Shown: piece after piece, positions 23,869 to 32,549 of the stretch | How the letters are laid out: the number at the start of each line of letters is the position of its first letter | Position numbering within the stretch: position 1 is the stretch's first letter | Origin: Oxalobacteraceae bacterium | Lineage (GTDB): Bacteria; Pseudomonadota; Gammaproteobacteria; Burkholderiales; Burkholderiaceae_D | Reading direction: 5' to 3' | NCBI GenBank assembly: GCA_021768485.1 | Contig: JAIZVZ010000038.1 | Location: 1 to 35,320 of the forward strand | DNA length: 35,320 bases | Translations under genes and position numbers: made by a program | The notes under the pieces: generated by a model | What the model was told of the DNA's origin: nothing | Database searches by the model: none | Seen by the model: the letters and a program-made list of their open reading frames with translations, nothing else

Positions 23869-25184
23869 AGGGCAGGAAATGCAACCGTGACTTTCAGACC
23901 GCCCAGCGCCGAATCGCCGAGCTCCAGCGCCGCCCTGTGCTGTTCGGCGATATTCCTGACGATTGCCAAGCCGAGTCCGCTGCCGAGCTGCTGGTGCTGC
24001 TGGCCGCGGTAAAAGCGGTCGAATACGCGTTTGCGCTGGTCTGCCGCAATGCCGGGGCCGGAATCCTCGACCGTCAGCACGGCGGCCGCGTTCGCTTGGG
24101 CGACGCTGACCCGGACCTGGCCGCCCGCCGGCGTGTAGCGGATCGCGTTATCGAGCAGATTGCGGCTCAGAATGTGCAGGCTGGCGGTATCGGCCATGAT
24201 CTCGAGCCGGGCTGGCGCCTCGAGCGCGATGGCGATCTGGCGCTGCTGGGCAAAAATGAAAATTTCGGCCAGCGTCTGGCGCGCCGCCTCGACCAGGTCG
24301 ACGTTTTGCAGGCGGGTGCTGCTGTCGTTCGGATCGGTTTGGGCGGCCGCCAGCAATTGCTCGATCAGATGCGCGGCGCGATCGACCCCCTGGTTGAGCT
24401 GGTCGAGGGCCTCGGCTCTGGCGGCATCGTCGGCGGCGCGTCCCAGTAATTGTAGTTGCAATTTGAGCGCCGTCAGCGGCGAGCGCAATTCGTGGGCGGC
24501 ATCGGCGACAAACGCGCGCTGGCTCGAAAAAGCGCGCTGCAGGCGCGACAGCAGGGCATTGATGGCCGTCGGCAACGGCGCCAGTTCGCTCGGCAAATCG
24601 TCGGCGGCGACATGCTCGAGGCTGCGCGCATCGCGCCGCGCCACTTCGCCGGCCATTTTTTTCAGCGGCGCCAGCGAGGTGCCGACCAGCCACCAGATCA
24701 ACAGTGCCATCAGCGGCGCAAAGGCGAGCAGCGGCGTCAGGCTGCGCAACGCCGCCGCCGCCGCCAGATCGCGTCGCAATTGCAGCGCCTGGGCGACCTG
24801 GATCACGCGGTCGCGCCCGGCCATGCTGAAAACGCGCCAGCGCTTGTGGCCGGCATCGACATCGGTATAGCCGAGCGTGGCGCGGCTAAACAGCGGATCG
24901 CCGGGGCGCGACAGATACAGCATGGCGCCATCGCTGGTCCAGATCTGGATGACGACGTCGGGCGTCTCGTCCTCGCGTCCGCTGGCCGGATTGACGACCA
25001 CGCCCTGGTCGCGCAGCGAGAGTGCGATCTGGCGCAGCTGGTAATCGAATAACTCTTCGTTTTCCTGCAGCGTGTGGCGGTAGGTGGCGGCGCCGAGCAC
25101 CAGCGCGGTGGCCACCGCGGCCAGCAGCAGCAGTGCCGACAGCCGGGTGCGGATCGAATGCGGCGGCTTCATGCGTAGTTTCAT
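23862..25184 (-). CDS. Sensor histidine kinase (QseC/PmrB-like)
   Basis: A 440-residue membrane kinase. TM1 lies near residues 13-35 (LSALLLLAAVATALVLGAA), then a periplasmic domain of about 130 residues, TM2 (LTPLLAFAPLMALLIWWLV), a HAMP-like linker, HisKA with FVADAAHELRSPLTALKLQ, and HATPase with LLDNAIRYTPAGG, VEDSGPGIA and GSGLGLAIVR. This is the QseC/PmrB class that phosphorylates OmpR-type regulators. GGAGG lies seven bases before the ATG. Its start overlaps the regulator's stop as ATGA (25181-25184), showing translational coupling. Periplasmic ligand unknown. Confidence 0.94.
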   Translation of the reverse strand: MKLRMKPPHSIRTRLSALLLLAAVATALVLGAATYRHTLQENEELFDYQLRQIALSLRDQGVVVNPASGREDETPDVVIQIWTSDGAMLYLSRPGDPLFSRATLGYTDVDAGHKRWRVFSMAGRDRVIQVAQALQLRRDLAAAAALRSLTPLLAFAPLMALLIWWLVGTSLAPLKKMAGEVARRDARSLEHVAADDLPSELAPLPTAINALLSRLQRAFSSQRAFVADAAHELRSPLTALKLQLQLLGRAADDAARAEALDQLNQGVDRAAHLIEQLLAAAQTDPNDSSTRLQNVDLVEAARQTLAEIFIFAQQRQIAIALEAPARLEIMADTASLHILSRNLLDNAIRYTPAGGQVRVSVAQANAAAVLTVEDSGPGIAADQRKRVFDRFYRGQQHQQLGSGLGLAIVRNIAEQHRAALELGDSALGGLKVTVAFPALK

Positions 25185-25852
25185 GTAAGCGCCTCCGGCT
25201 TGGCGACGAAATAGCCGACGCCGCGCACATTCTGGATGAAGGCGCTGCCGAGCTTGCGGCGGATGGCATGGATGTGGACTTCGACCGCATTGCTGTCGAG
25301 GCCGTCGCCCCAGCCATACAGGCGCTCTTCGAGCTGCGCGCGCGACAGGATGGCGCCGGGGCGCAGCGTCAGTGCTTCGACGATGGCAAATTCGCGCGCC
25401 GACAGCGCCACCGGCTGGCCGTCGCGTTGCACTTCGCGGGTGGCCGGGTCGATGCTGATCGTACCGACGACGATTTTCGGGGCCGCCTGGCCGGCGCTGC
25501 GGCGCAGCGCCGAGCGCATGCGCGCCGCCAGCTCGTCGAGGTCGAACGGTTTGACCACGTAATCGTCGGCGCCGGCGTCAAGCCCCCTGATGCGGTCTTC
25601 GACGCCGTCGCGGGCGGTGATGATGATGACCGGCAGTGTCTTTCCGTGCTGGCGCAGCTGGCGCAGGACGGCAATGCCGTCTTGTCCCGGCAAGCCGAGA
25701 TCGAGCAGCATGAGATCGAAATGTTCGTGCGCCAGCGCATTGCCGGCGGCATTGCCGTCGCGCACCCAATCGACCGCATGGCCATCCTGGTGCAGCGAGG
25801 TGCATACCGCCTCGCCTATCATGCGGTCGTCCTCGGCCAATAAAATACGCAT
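25181..25852 (-). CDS. OmpR-family response regulator (QseB/PmrA-like)
   Basis: A 223-residue regulator. The receiver domain opens with MRILLAEDDRMIGEAVC and holds LMLLDLGLPGQDG (phospho-Asp) and KPFDLDELAARM (conserved Lys). The C-terminal winged helix holds LSAREFAIVEALTLRPGAILSRAQLEERLYGWGD and VEVHIHAIRRKLG, with the exit GVGYFVAKP. It is co-transcribed with the overlapping kinase gene. The predicted target is the Do-type protease promoter, given the matching box at 23744-23760. No such box is visible in its own promoter, so autoregulation is unsupported. Confidence 0.94.
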   Translation of the reverse strand: MRILLAEDDRMIGEAVCTSLHQDGHAVDWVRDGNAAGNALAHEHFDLMLLDLGLPGQDGIAVLRQLRQHGKTLPVIIITARDGVEDRIRGLDAGADDYVVKPFDLDELAARMRSALRRSAGQAAPKIVVGTISIDPATREVQRDGQPVALSAREFAIVEALTLRPGAILSRAQLEERLYGWGDGLDSNAVEVHIHAIRRKLGSAFIQNVRGVGYFVAKPEALT

Positions 25853-26126
25853 CGTGAGCGGATCGCGTGGTTGAAAACGCTAGCTTAGCGCGGCGTTGCG
25901 CGAGCGTCCAGTTTTGCCGGCACGGCGGCGGCCATGGCAGGCAGCTGGCGCATGGAGCGCGGGCCAGCGCCGATGGCGCCGCCGCGCCGGGCCTGCGCTG
26001 CAAATTTCCCGATAACGCTTATACTTTGCGAGGCGCCGCTTGAAATGCGGCCGCTGAAGCGTCTGCGAAAAACCGAGGTTTGCCGCCGGTCCCATCTTGT
26101 CGTTTTTTATCAATTTCAGGAGCGCT

Positions 26127-27146
26127 ATGCACGCAGAAACGATTGCCGGTGGCGCCGGCATCAAGCACACCGGCCCCCGCGCCCCGCGCCTGCTGGCCGA
26201 TGTCGGCGACACCAACGTCCGCTTCGCGCTGGAGTCGGTGCCCGGCCGCTTCGAGGCGCCATGGCTTGCTTCTTGCCGCAGCTATCCGACGCTTGAAGCG
26301 GCCCTCGCGCACTACCTGGCGCAGGCCGACAGCGTCGCCGCCGGCGCGGCCCAGGTGCGGGCGGCGGCGATTGCGATCGCAACGCCGGTAGAAGGCGACA
26401 TGGTCCGCATGACCAATCATCATTGGCAATTTTCGATCGCGGCGCTGCGCATCCGCTTCGGCTGGGACACTTTATTGGTCGTTAACGATTTCAAGGCTCT
26501 GGCCAATGCCTTGCCTTTGCTGTCGCCGCAGCAAAAGCGGCAGGTCGGCGGCGCGGCCGCCAAGGCCGGCGCCGCCATCGGGCTGCTCGGGCCAGGCACC
26601 GGCCTCGGGGTGTCGGCGCTGCTGCCGGCCGGCGAGCGCTGGCTTGCGCTCGACAGCGAAGGCGGGCATGGCAGCTTTTCTCCGGTCAACGAAGGCGAGA
26701 TTGCGATCCTGCACTTTGCTCGGCGCCGCCATTTTCATGTGTCTTTCGAGCGCCTGCTATCGGGGCCGGGACTGGTGCTGATCTACGATGCGCTGGCCGA
26801 GCAGGCCGGCGGCATGCACGAAAAACTGGCGGCGCCGGAAATACTCGAACGCGGACTGCAGGCGCAGGACCCACTGTGTGGGCGGACGCTGGAAATGTTT
26901 TGCGAGATGCTGGGAACGCTGGCCGCCAATCTCGCCATCACCTTCGGCGCGCGCGGCGGCATGTATATCGGCGGCGGCATCGTGCCGCGCATGGGCGACT
27001 ATTTTGCGCAGTCGGGCTTCCGGCTGCGCTTTGAGCAGAAAGGGCGCTTTTCCGGCTACCTCGCGCAAATTCCGGTGTGGGTCATCACCGAAGCGCAGCC
27101 GACGCTGATCGGCCTGGCCGCGCTATTGGCGCAAGCCTTGCCTTAA
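26127..27146 (+). CDS. glk: Glucokinase
   Basis: A 339-residue protein of the bacterial glucokinase family, which phosphorylates glucose to glucose 6-phosphate. Motifs: LLADVGDTNVRFAL (phosphate loop), AIAIATPVEGDMVRMTNHHW, VVNDFKALANALP (catalytic Asp region), LLGPGTGLGVSALL and LDSEGGHGSFSP. AGGAG precedes ATG 26127 closely. The phosphate loop reads VGDTNV where the family normally has GGTNA, a substitution at a usually invariant Gly. The gene ends tail-to-tail with the desulfurase fusion, the two stops sharing TTAA at 27143-27146. Confidence 0.93.
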   Translation: MHAETIAGGAGIKHTGPRAPRLLADVGDTNVRFALESVPGRFEAPWLASCRSYPTLEAALAHYLAQADSVAAGAAQVRAAAIAIATPVEGDMVRMTNHHWQFSIAALRIRFGWDTLLVVNDFKALANALPLLSPQQKRQVGGAAAKAGAAIGLLGPGTGLGVSALLPAGERWLALDSEGGHGSFSPVNEGEIAILHFARRRHFHVSFERLLSGPGLVLIYDALAEQAGGMHEKLAAPEILERGLQAQDPLCGRTLEMFCEMLGTLAANLAITFGARGGMYIGGGIVPRMGDYFAQSGFRLRFEQKGRFSGYLAQIPVWVITEAQPTLIGLAALLAQALP

Positions 27147-29302
27147 ATGCCGACGCAAGGGGCGGCCGTATCGCGCGCCAGCGCCAGTCCGCCATCCATA
27201 TGCCAGACCTTGGAATGGCCCAGGCGGCGCATGCAGTGCCCGGCCTGCGCGCTGCGGATGCCGGTGCGGCAGACGAATAGCAGTGGCTGCTGTTCGTCGT
27301 CGAGCCAGCTTGGAATGTGTTCGGCGATCTGCGTCAGCGGAATGTTGATGGCGCGCCGGCTCAACTGGTCGAGCCAGCTGTGGCCGGCATTGGCTTCATA
27401 GGTCTCGCGGACATCGACGATGATTGCAGCCGGATGCGTTTTCAGGAAGGTATCGATATCCTGCGCCGTCTCCTGGCCGTTTTCACCGGCTGCCGGCGCA
27501 GCGGCGCTGCCGGTCTGGCCGCTGGCGCTGGCCAGGGTATCGGCAATCGCGGCCTGGGCGTCGTGCGCCGGCAACAGCAGCGTGTGCGGCGACAGCAGCG
27601 GCGTCAGACGTGCCAGCGCCGCGCCGTCGGCGTCGCCTTCCAGCAGATCGCCGACAAATACGTGGCGGATCGCCGCCGGCCACATATGGCGGTTGCCGAC
27701 TTCGCCGAGCAGGTAGACGCGGCGCGCTTCGCCGCCCTCGGAAAACGGGACCGGCACCACCACGCTGGCGCCTAGCGGCAGCGCGGCACTGCTGCTGCCG
27801 TCGGCCAGCCGTATTTTTACCGCCGCTTCCGGCAGCGTGCTGGCCCGCAGTTTTTCAAGCAGCCAGTTGCGCGCCTGCGCTACCTGCGGGCGCTGGTCCG
27901 TGGTCAGGATGGCGGCGACGCGCAGTTCGCGGCACTGCACCGATTGCGCGATGCGCTCGGCCAGTTCCGGCAGCGGATCGACGATCACGCAGCTGGCGCT
28001 GGCGGCATCGGCATAAATCCAGCTGCAGGCGCCGTCGAATTTCATTTGCAGCAGGCCGCTCGGGATTTGGCCGGCGTGCGACGTCCCTTCGCCGAACAGG
28101 CAGGCGTCGCGCAGCGCACGGCCGGCGCCGGCGATGCGCAGGCACGCCTCATCGATTTCTTCGCTGGTCACGGACGGACCGAACGACATGCGGATCGCCG
28201 ACTGCGAGCGCCATGATTCCAGACCCATGGCGTCCAGCACGAAACTGCGCGTGGTCTTGCTCGAGTTGCAGGCCGAGCCCGAGCTGACCCGCATGCCGGC
28301 GGCATCGAACAGGTTCATCATCTCGCGGCTGGACATGCCGGGGACCGAAAAATTGAGTGTGGTGCTGACCGTCAGTTCGGCCGGGGCGTTAAAGACCAGG
28401 CCCGGAAAGGCTGCCATCAGCGCTGCCGCCAGCTGGCGGTTGAAGCGGTGCAGTTCGGCGCCGCTGCGAAATGCGTCCGGATCGTTATGCAGGGCATCGA
28501 GCACGGCGCCGAGGGCGGCGATGCCGGGCATGTTTTCGGTGCCGCCGCGCTGGCCGGTCTCCTGGCCGCCGCCTGCCAATAGCGGCACGAAAGGCGCGCC
28601 ATCGCGTACGTACAGCATGCCGATGCCTTTCGGCGCATACAGTTTGTGTCCGGAAAACGGCGCGTAATCGACGCCCAGCGCTTCCAGCGGCAGTTCGATC
28701 TTGCCCAGCGCCTGCACGCTGTCGACCAGCCACAGGGCGCGGCTGCCGCTGGCATCGAGCGTGCGGCGGATCGCGCGCAGGTCGCTGATGACGCCCGACT
28801 CGTTATTGACGGCCATGGTGCACACCAGTGCCGCGCGTGCCGCATGCACGGACAGAAAGGTCAAGTCGTGGCGGCCGTCGGCCGCCACCGGAATGGCAAC
28901 GATCTCGCAACCGAGGCCCAGCACCTGGTTCCAGTGCTGCAGGGTGGTCGGCACCGCCTTGTGGTCGGTGGCGCCATACAGCAGCAGGTCGGGCGTGGCC
29001 GGGTCGAGCGCGCGCCGTTCGCGCAGCGTGTACAAGGCCGACAGCACGGCGGTCTGGATGCCTTCGGTCGCGCCGCTGGTGAAAATGATCTTGCCCTTGT
29101 CGGTGCCGAGCACGGCCCGCGCCGAGGCATGCGCCGCATCGAGCAGGGCGCCGGCGCGCAGGCCGGTGCTGTGGGTGCTGCTGGGATTGCCGAAATTACT
29201 TTCCATGGCCCGCCGCGCCGCCTTGATCGCCGCCGGCATGACCGGCGTGGTGGCATTCGCGTCGAAATACAATTCGGGCCAGGATTGTGCGGGCAAGCTC
29301 AT
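27143..29302 (-). CDS. Three-domain fusion: cysteine desulfurase, degraded MBL-fold, rhodanese
   Basis: A 719-residue single frame. Residues 1-395 are a class V aminotransferase of the NifS/IscS group: YFDANATTP, FTSGATEGIQ, VDSVQALGKIEL, PFSGHKLYAPKG (PLP lysine near 220) and VSSGSACNSSK (persulfide Cys near 345). Residues about 420-590 follow the plan of the persulfide dioxygenase MBL fold (CSWIYADAASASCVIVDPL, VAAILTTDQ, VFVGDLL, LLLPAHD), but the HxHxDH metal site is replaced (ILTTDQRPQVAQAR). Residues 610-719 are a rhodanese with active loop CRTGIRS. The build suggests sulfur is released from cysteine and passed to the rhodanese. It is divergent from a TauE/SafE exporter gene. Confidence 0.85.
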   Translation of the reverse strand: MSLPAQSWPELYFDANATTPVMPAAIKAARRAMESNFGNPSSTHSTGLRAGALLDAAHASARAVLGTDKGKIIFTSGATEGIQTAVLSALYTLRERRALDPATPDLLLYGATDHKAVPTTLQHWNQVLGLGCEIVAIPVAADGRHDLTFLSVHAARAALVCTMAVNNESGVISDLRAIRRTLDASGSRALWLVDSVQALGKIELPLEALGVDYAPFSGHKLYAPKGIGMLYVRDGAPFVPLLAGGGQETGQRGGTENMPGIAALGAVLDALHNDPDAFRSGAELHRFNRQLAAALMAAFPGLVFNAPAELTVSTTLNFSVPGMSSREMMNLFDAAGMRVSSGSACNSSKTTRSFVLDAMGLESWRSQSAIRMSFGPSVTSEEIDEACLRIAGAGRALRDACLFGEGTSHAGQIPSGLLQMKFDGACSWIYADAASASCVIVDPLPELAERIAQSVQCRELRVAAILTTDQRPQVAQARNWLLEKLRASTLPEAAVKIRLADGSSSAALPLGASVVVPVPFSEGGEARRVYLLGEVGNRHMWPAAIRHVFVGDLLEGDADGAALARLTPLLSPHTLLLPAHDAQAAIADTLASASGQTGSAAAPAAGENGQETAQDIDTFLKTHPAAIIVDVRETYEANAGHSWLDQLSRRAINIPLTQIAEHIPSWLDDEQQPLLFVCRTGIRSAQAGHCMRRLGHSKVWHMDGGLALARDTAAPCVGI

Positions 29303-29648
29303 TTCTTATCCAATTCATTAAAACATGCAAAAAAGCAATCATACTCCTGAGCGGCTCCCGGCCCAAGTCCCTGATGCGCGAACCGGCTACATTGTGGTAT
29401 GCCTGCTGCATGCGGATGACGCCGGCAAATGGATGAGCGGGCTGATGGATGAGCGGGCTGACGGCGCTTGACGCCGGCGACCGCTTTCGGCCACCATGGC
29501 AGGCTGCATGCCATGGCGCCGCGCCGGTACGGTAATGCTACGGCCGTGATCGGTCTGCCGCCGAAGGAAAAAAGCCGCAGCAAGCCGGAACAAGTCATGC
29601 GTCAGCGGCGCTGGCCGCCGTCGATTTTTGGGTACAGGAGAAAAACGC
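29303..29648. promoter_or_regulatory. Divergent control region of the desulfurase fusion and TauE genes
   Basis: This 346-bp gap contains an 8-bp perfect dyad, CCATGGCA (29494-29501) and TGCCATGG (29509-29516), with a 7-bp spacer, near its middle. A 16-nt unit TGGATGAGCGGGCTGA is tandemly duplicated at 29430-29461. AGGAG at 29636-29640 serves the exporter gene. No other gene is seen. The dyad is an operator candidate; no regulator is encoded nearby. Confidence 0.5.
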
Positions 29649-30443
29649 ATGATGTTCGATTTCGGCCTGGGGCTGGCAGTTGGCTTGATTCTGGCGCTGA
29701 CCGGCGCCGGCGGCGGTATTCTTGCCGTGCCGTTTCTGGTGCTGGGGGCGAAACTGCGCCTGGCCGAGGCGGCGCCGATCGGCCTGATTGCGGTCGGCCT
29801 GGCAGCGGCGCTCGGCGCGCTGATGGGATTGCGCGCTGGCACCGTGCGCTACAAGGCGGCGCTGCTGATCGCGTCGTGCGGCATTTTTTGCTCGCCGTTC
29901 GGATTGCGGCTGGCGCGCGGTCTGCCGAATCGTCCGCTGGCGCTCGGTTTTTCGGCGCTTTTGCTGTATGTGGCGCTGCGCGTTTATCGGCAGGCCGGGG
30001 AGCGGCACACCAGCGCCGCCGTGCGCGGCGCCGCTCCGTGCCGGATCGACGCCGTCAGCGCGCGCCTGCTCTGGACCTTCTCCTGCGCGCGGGCGCTGGC
30101 GCTGACCGGTGCGCTGGCCGGTCTGCTGTCCGGCTTGCTGGGCGTGGGCGGCGGCTTCGTCATCGTGCCGGCATTGCGCCGTTATTCCGAATTGTCGGCG
30201 ACGGCTATCCTGTCGACCTCGCTGGCGGTGATCGCGCTGGTGTCTCTGTCGGCGGTAGCGGCCAGCGCTGTTGGTGGCCATGTGAACTGGAGCGTCGGCC
30301 TGCCGTTCGCCGCCGGCGCGCTGGGCGGCATGGCGCTCGGCCAACCGTTGGCGGCGCGCCTGGCCGGGGCGGTCCTGCAAAAATGCTTTGCCGGCTGCGC
30401 CGCGCTGGTGGCGCTGACCATGGCTTTCAAGGCCGGCTGGTAA
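29649..30443 (+). CDS. TauE/SafE-family anion (sulfite/sulfur) exporter
   Basis: A 264-residue integral membrane protein with about eight hydrophobic segments in two homologous halves (MMFDFGLGLAVGLILALTGAG and LALTGALAGLLSGLLGVGGG), each with the GAGGG/GVGGG-type turn that marks TauE/SafE proteins. The family moves sulfite, sulfoacetate or related anions across the inner membrane. AGGAG lies eight bases before ATG 29649. Its divergent neighbour is the desulfurase-rhodanese fusion, so export of a sulfur product is a reasonable contextual guess. Confidence 0.9.
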   Translation: MMFDFGLGLAVGLILALTGAGGGILAVPFLVLGAKLRLAEAAPIGLIAVGLAAALGALMGLRAGTVRYKAALLIASCGIFCSPFGLRLARGLPNRPLALGFSALLLYVALRVYRQAGERHTSAAVRGAAPCRIDAVSARLLWTFSCARALALTGALAGLLSGLLGVGGGFVIVPALRRYSELSATAILSTSLAVIALVSLSAVAASAVGGHVNWSVGLPFAAGALGGMALGQPLAARLAGAVLQKCFAGCAALVALTMAFKAGW

Positions 30444-30710
30444 GTCTGCCCGCGCCATCCGCGAACTGCGCCGCCCGCGTTTGGCGCCGTGGCCGCAGCC
30501 AATGCATGCGCAGTCTTCATGCCGCCTGCGCGAACACTTCCTTGGCCGCAAAGATGCCGTTCAGGGCCGCATGCAGGCGCACCTTCAGTCGCGCCGGAAC
30601 CGGCCGATCACCATGTCTTGCCGGGTCTGCTGGCCTTTGCCCCGGAAGCCGGCCAGCAGTCGCCCAAAACCTGAGGTCTGGTTCAAGGCGGGTGGGCCGC
30701 TAAATACGCT
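30444..30710. other. Gap between tauE-like and nrtD 3' ends; possible gene remnant
   Basis: This 267-bp convergent gap has no complete gene. On the minus strand two short frames look protein-like (one ends GQQTRQDMVIGRFRRD, the next ends NGIFAAKEVFAQAA), as expected of a frame-shifted remnant, but no family is recognised. No intrinsic terminator is visible. Confidence 0.25.
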
Positions 30711-31526
30711 TCAGGCCGCTGCGCGGATGGCCGGATTAGCCTGGCGGTGATACAGAAATTCGAGTACCGCGCTACGGTATTCCATGTAGCGCGGATTTTG
30801 CGCCAGCGCCACCCGCTCGCGCGGCCGCTCCAGTTTGACGTCGACGATCTCGCCGATGCTGGCCGCCGGGCCGTTGCTCATCATCATGATGCGGTCCGAC
30901 AGCAGCACGGCCTCGTCGACATCGTGCGTGACCATCACCACGGTCGAATGGGTGGCGGCCACGATCTTGAGCAATTCGTCCTGCAGATGGGCGCGCGTCA
31001 GGGCGTCGAGGGCGCCGAACGGCTCGTCCAGCAGCAGCACTTTCGGCTCCATCGACAAGGCGCGGGCGATACCGACACGCTGCTTCATGCCGCCCGAAAT
31101 TTCGTGCGGCCGCTTGGCGGCGGCATGGCTCAGGCCGACCAGTGCCAGCGCGGCGGCGCAGCGGGCATCGGTCTGCGCTTTCGATTCGCGCGCACCGAAG
31201 ACGCGTTCGACCGCCAGCGCCACGTTTTCATGGCAGGTCAGCCAGGGCAGCAGAGAATGGTTTTGAAACACCACCGCGCGTTCCGGCGACGGCCCGGCGA
31301 TTTCACGGTTACCGCACAGCAGGATGCCGTCGCTGGCCTGCGTCAAACCGGCCAGCAGATTGAGCAGCGTCGATTTGCCGCAGCCTGAGTGGCCGATCAG
31401 GGTCACGAACTCGCCTTTTTGCACCGTCAGATTGATGTCGGCCAGCGCGTGAAAGTCGCCTTTTTTGGTATGAAACACCATTTCGGCGTGCTCGATGTCG
31501 ATGAATCTCTGGTTCTGGATTTCCAT
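30711..31526 (-). CDS. nrtD: Nitrate ABC transporter ATP-binding protein
   Basis: A 271-residue ABC ATPase with Walker A GHSGCGKST, Q-loop VVFQNHSLLPWL, signature ISGGMKQRVGIARAL, Walker B VLLLDEPFGALD and H-loop VMVTHDVDEA. The NHSLLPWL and MSNGPAA wording is typical of the nitrate/sulfonate/taurine class. GGGGAG precedes ATG 31526. It is the last gene of nrtA-nrtB-nrtD, 60 bp after nrtB. It powers uptake through NrtB. The name nrtD rests on the operon context, including NasT. Confidence 0.93.
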   Translation of the reverse strand: MEIQNQRFIDIEHAEMVFHTKKGDFHALADINLTVQKGEFVTLIGHSGCGKSTLLNLLAGLTQASDGILLCGNREIAGPSPERAVVFQNHSLLPWLTCHENVALAVERVFGARESKAQTDARCAAALALVGLSHAAAKRPHEISGGMKQRVGIARALSMEPKVLLLDEPFGALDALTRAHLQDELLKIVAATHSTVVMVTHDVDEAVLLSDRIMMMSNGPAASIGEIVDVKLERPRERVALAQNPRYMEYRSAVLEFLYHRQANPAIRAAA

Positions 31527-31586
31527 GCCGCTTCTCCCCGGATCTGCGCTCGTTTATCGCCGGCGTCTGACAACGCCGGAAAAGGT

Positions 31587-32537
31587 CTAGTTGGCGACGT
31601 CTTCGTAAGTAAAGGCCCTGGCAAGGGCCACTAGCATCTGTTCGAGCAGCAGGCCGACCACGCCGATGACCACGATCGCGATCAGGATGTGCGGCACGTT
31701 GAGGTTATTCCATTCGTCCCAGACCCAGAAGCCGATGCCGACGCCGCCGGTCAGCATTTCGGCGGCCACGATCACCAGCCAGGCGGTGCCGATTGCCAGC
31801 CGCACGCCGGTCAGCATGTAAGGCAGTACCGAGGGCAGCAAAATCGTGGTGAAGACCTTCCATTCCGACAGATTCAAGACCCGGGCCACATTCATGTAGT
31901 CTTGCGGCACGCGCTGCACGCCGACTGCCGTATTGACGATCATCGGCCAGATCGAGCAGATGAAGATGGCCCAGATCGCCGCCGGCTCGGCGGCCTTGAA
32001 TACGAGCAGGCCCAGCGGCAGCCAGGCCAGCGGCGACACCGGTTTCAACAGGCTGACGATGGGATTGAACATGCGCGACAAAAACCTGAAGCGGCCGATC
32101 ATGAAGCCGAGCGGAATGCCGGCCGCCGCCGCCAGGCCGAAGCCGAGCGCCACGCGTTTGAGCGAGGCCAGCACGTTCCAGCCGATGCCCTGGTCGTTCG
32201 GGCCCTTGATGTAAAACGGATCGGCAAACAGCCGCGCCGCTTCGCGCAGCGTGACCGCCGGCGAGGGCAGGCCGGCGCTGCCGAGCGAAACGATTTCCCA
32301 GATCAGCAGCAAAAAGCCGATGCCGAGCAGCGGCGGCAGTATTGCCAAGGCATACGGCCGCCAGCGCGAGACCTTGGGCCGCATGCCGGGCGGTTGCGGC
32401 TTGCGGCCGGCGTTGCGCAGCTGCGCGGGCCTTTCGACTTGCTGTACCGGCAGGCTGCGTTGGGCGGCCGGGATTTCAGTCTGCTTGACGGCGGTGGCGG
32501 GGCTGGCGCCGTCGGCCGGGTTTGGCAATGGGCTCAT
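31587..32537 (-). CDS. nrtB: Nitrate ABC transporter permease
   Basis: A 316-residue permease. I start at ATG 32537, eight bases after AAGGAG; an in-frame GTG at 32546 abuts that site. A Pro/Gln-rich cytoplasmic head of about 60 residues precedes six transmembrane segments, starting ALAILPPLLGIGFLLLIWE. The permease family 1 block includes SLKRVALGFGLAAAAGIPLG and the EAA-type loop (LNLSEWKVFTTILLPSVLPYMLTG region). Twelve bases separate it from nrtA. It forms the membrane channel of the NrtABD importer. Confidence 0.93.
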   Translation of the reverse strand: MSPLPNPADGASPATAVKQTEIPAAQRSLPVQQVERPAQLRNAGRKPQPPGMRPKVSRWRPYALAILPPLLGIGFLLLIWEIVSLGSAGLPSPAVTLREAARLFADPFYIKGPNDQGIGWNVLASLKRVALGFGLAAAAGIPLGFMIGRFRFLSRMFNPIVSLLKPVSPLAWLPLGLLVFKAAEPAAIWAIFICSIWPMIVNTAVGVQRVPQDYMNVARVLNLSEWKVFTTILLPSVLPYMLTGVRLAIGTAWLVIVAAEMLTGGVGIGFWVWDEWNNLNVPHILIAIVVIGVVGLLLEQMLVALARAFTYEDVAN

Positions 32538-32549
32538 GGCGGCCACTCC

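Noticed and set aside
27424-28287. Plus-strand frames within the desulfurase fusion
   Set aside because: Arg/Pro/Ala-rich complement shadows with no motifs; the minus-strand protein has clear active-site residues.
29303-29648. BigR/SqrR-type operator expected near sulfur genes
   Set aside because: The AT-rich palindrome of that regulator family is absent; only the unrelated CCATGGCA dyad is present.
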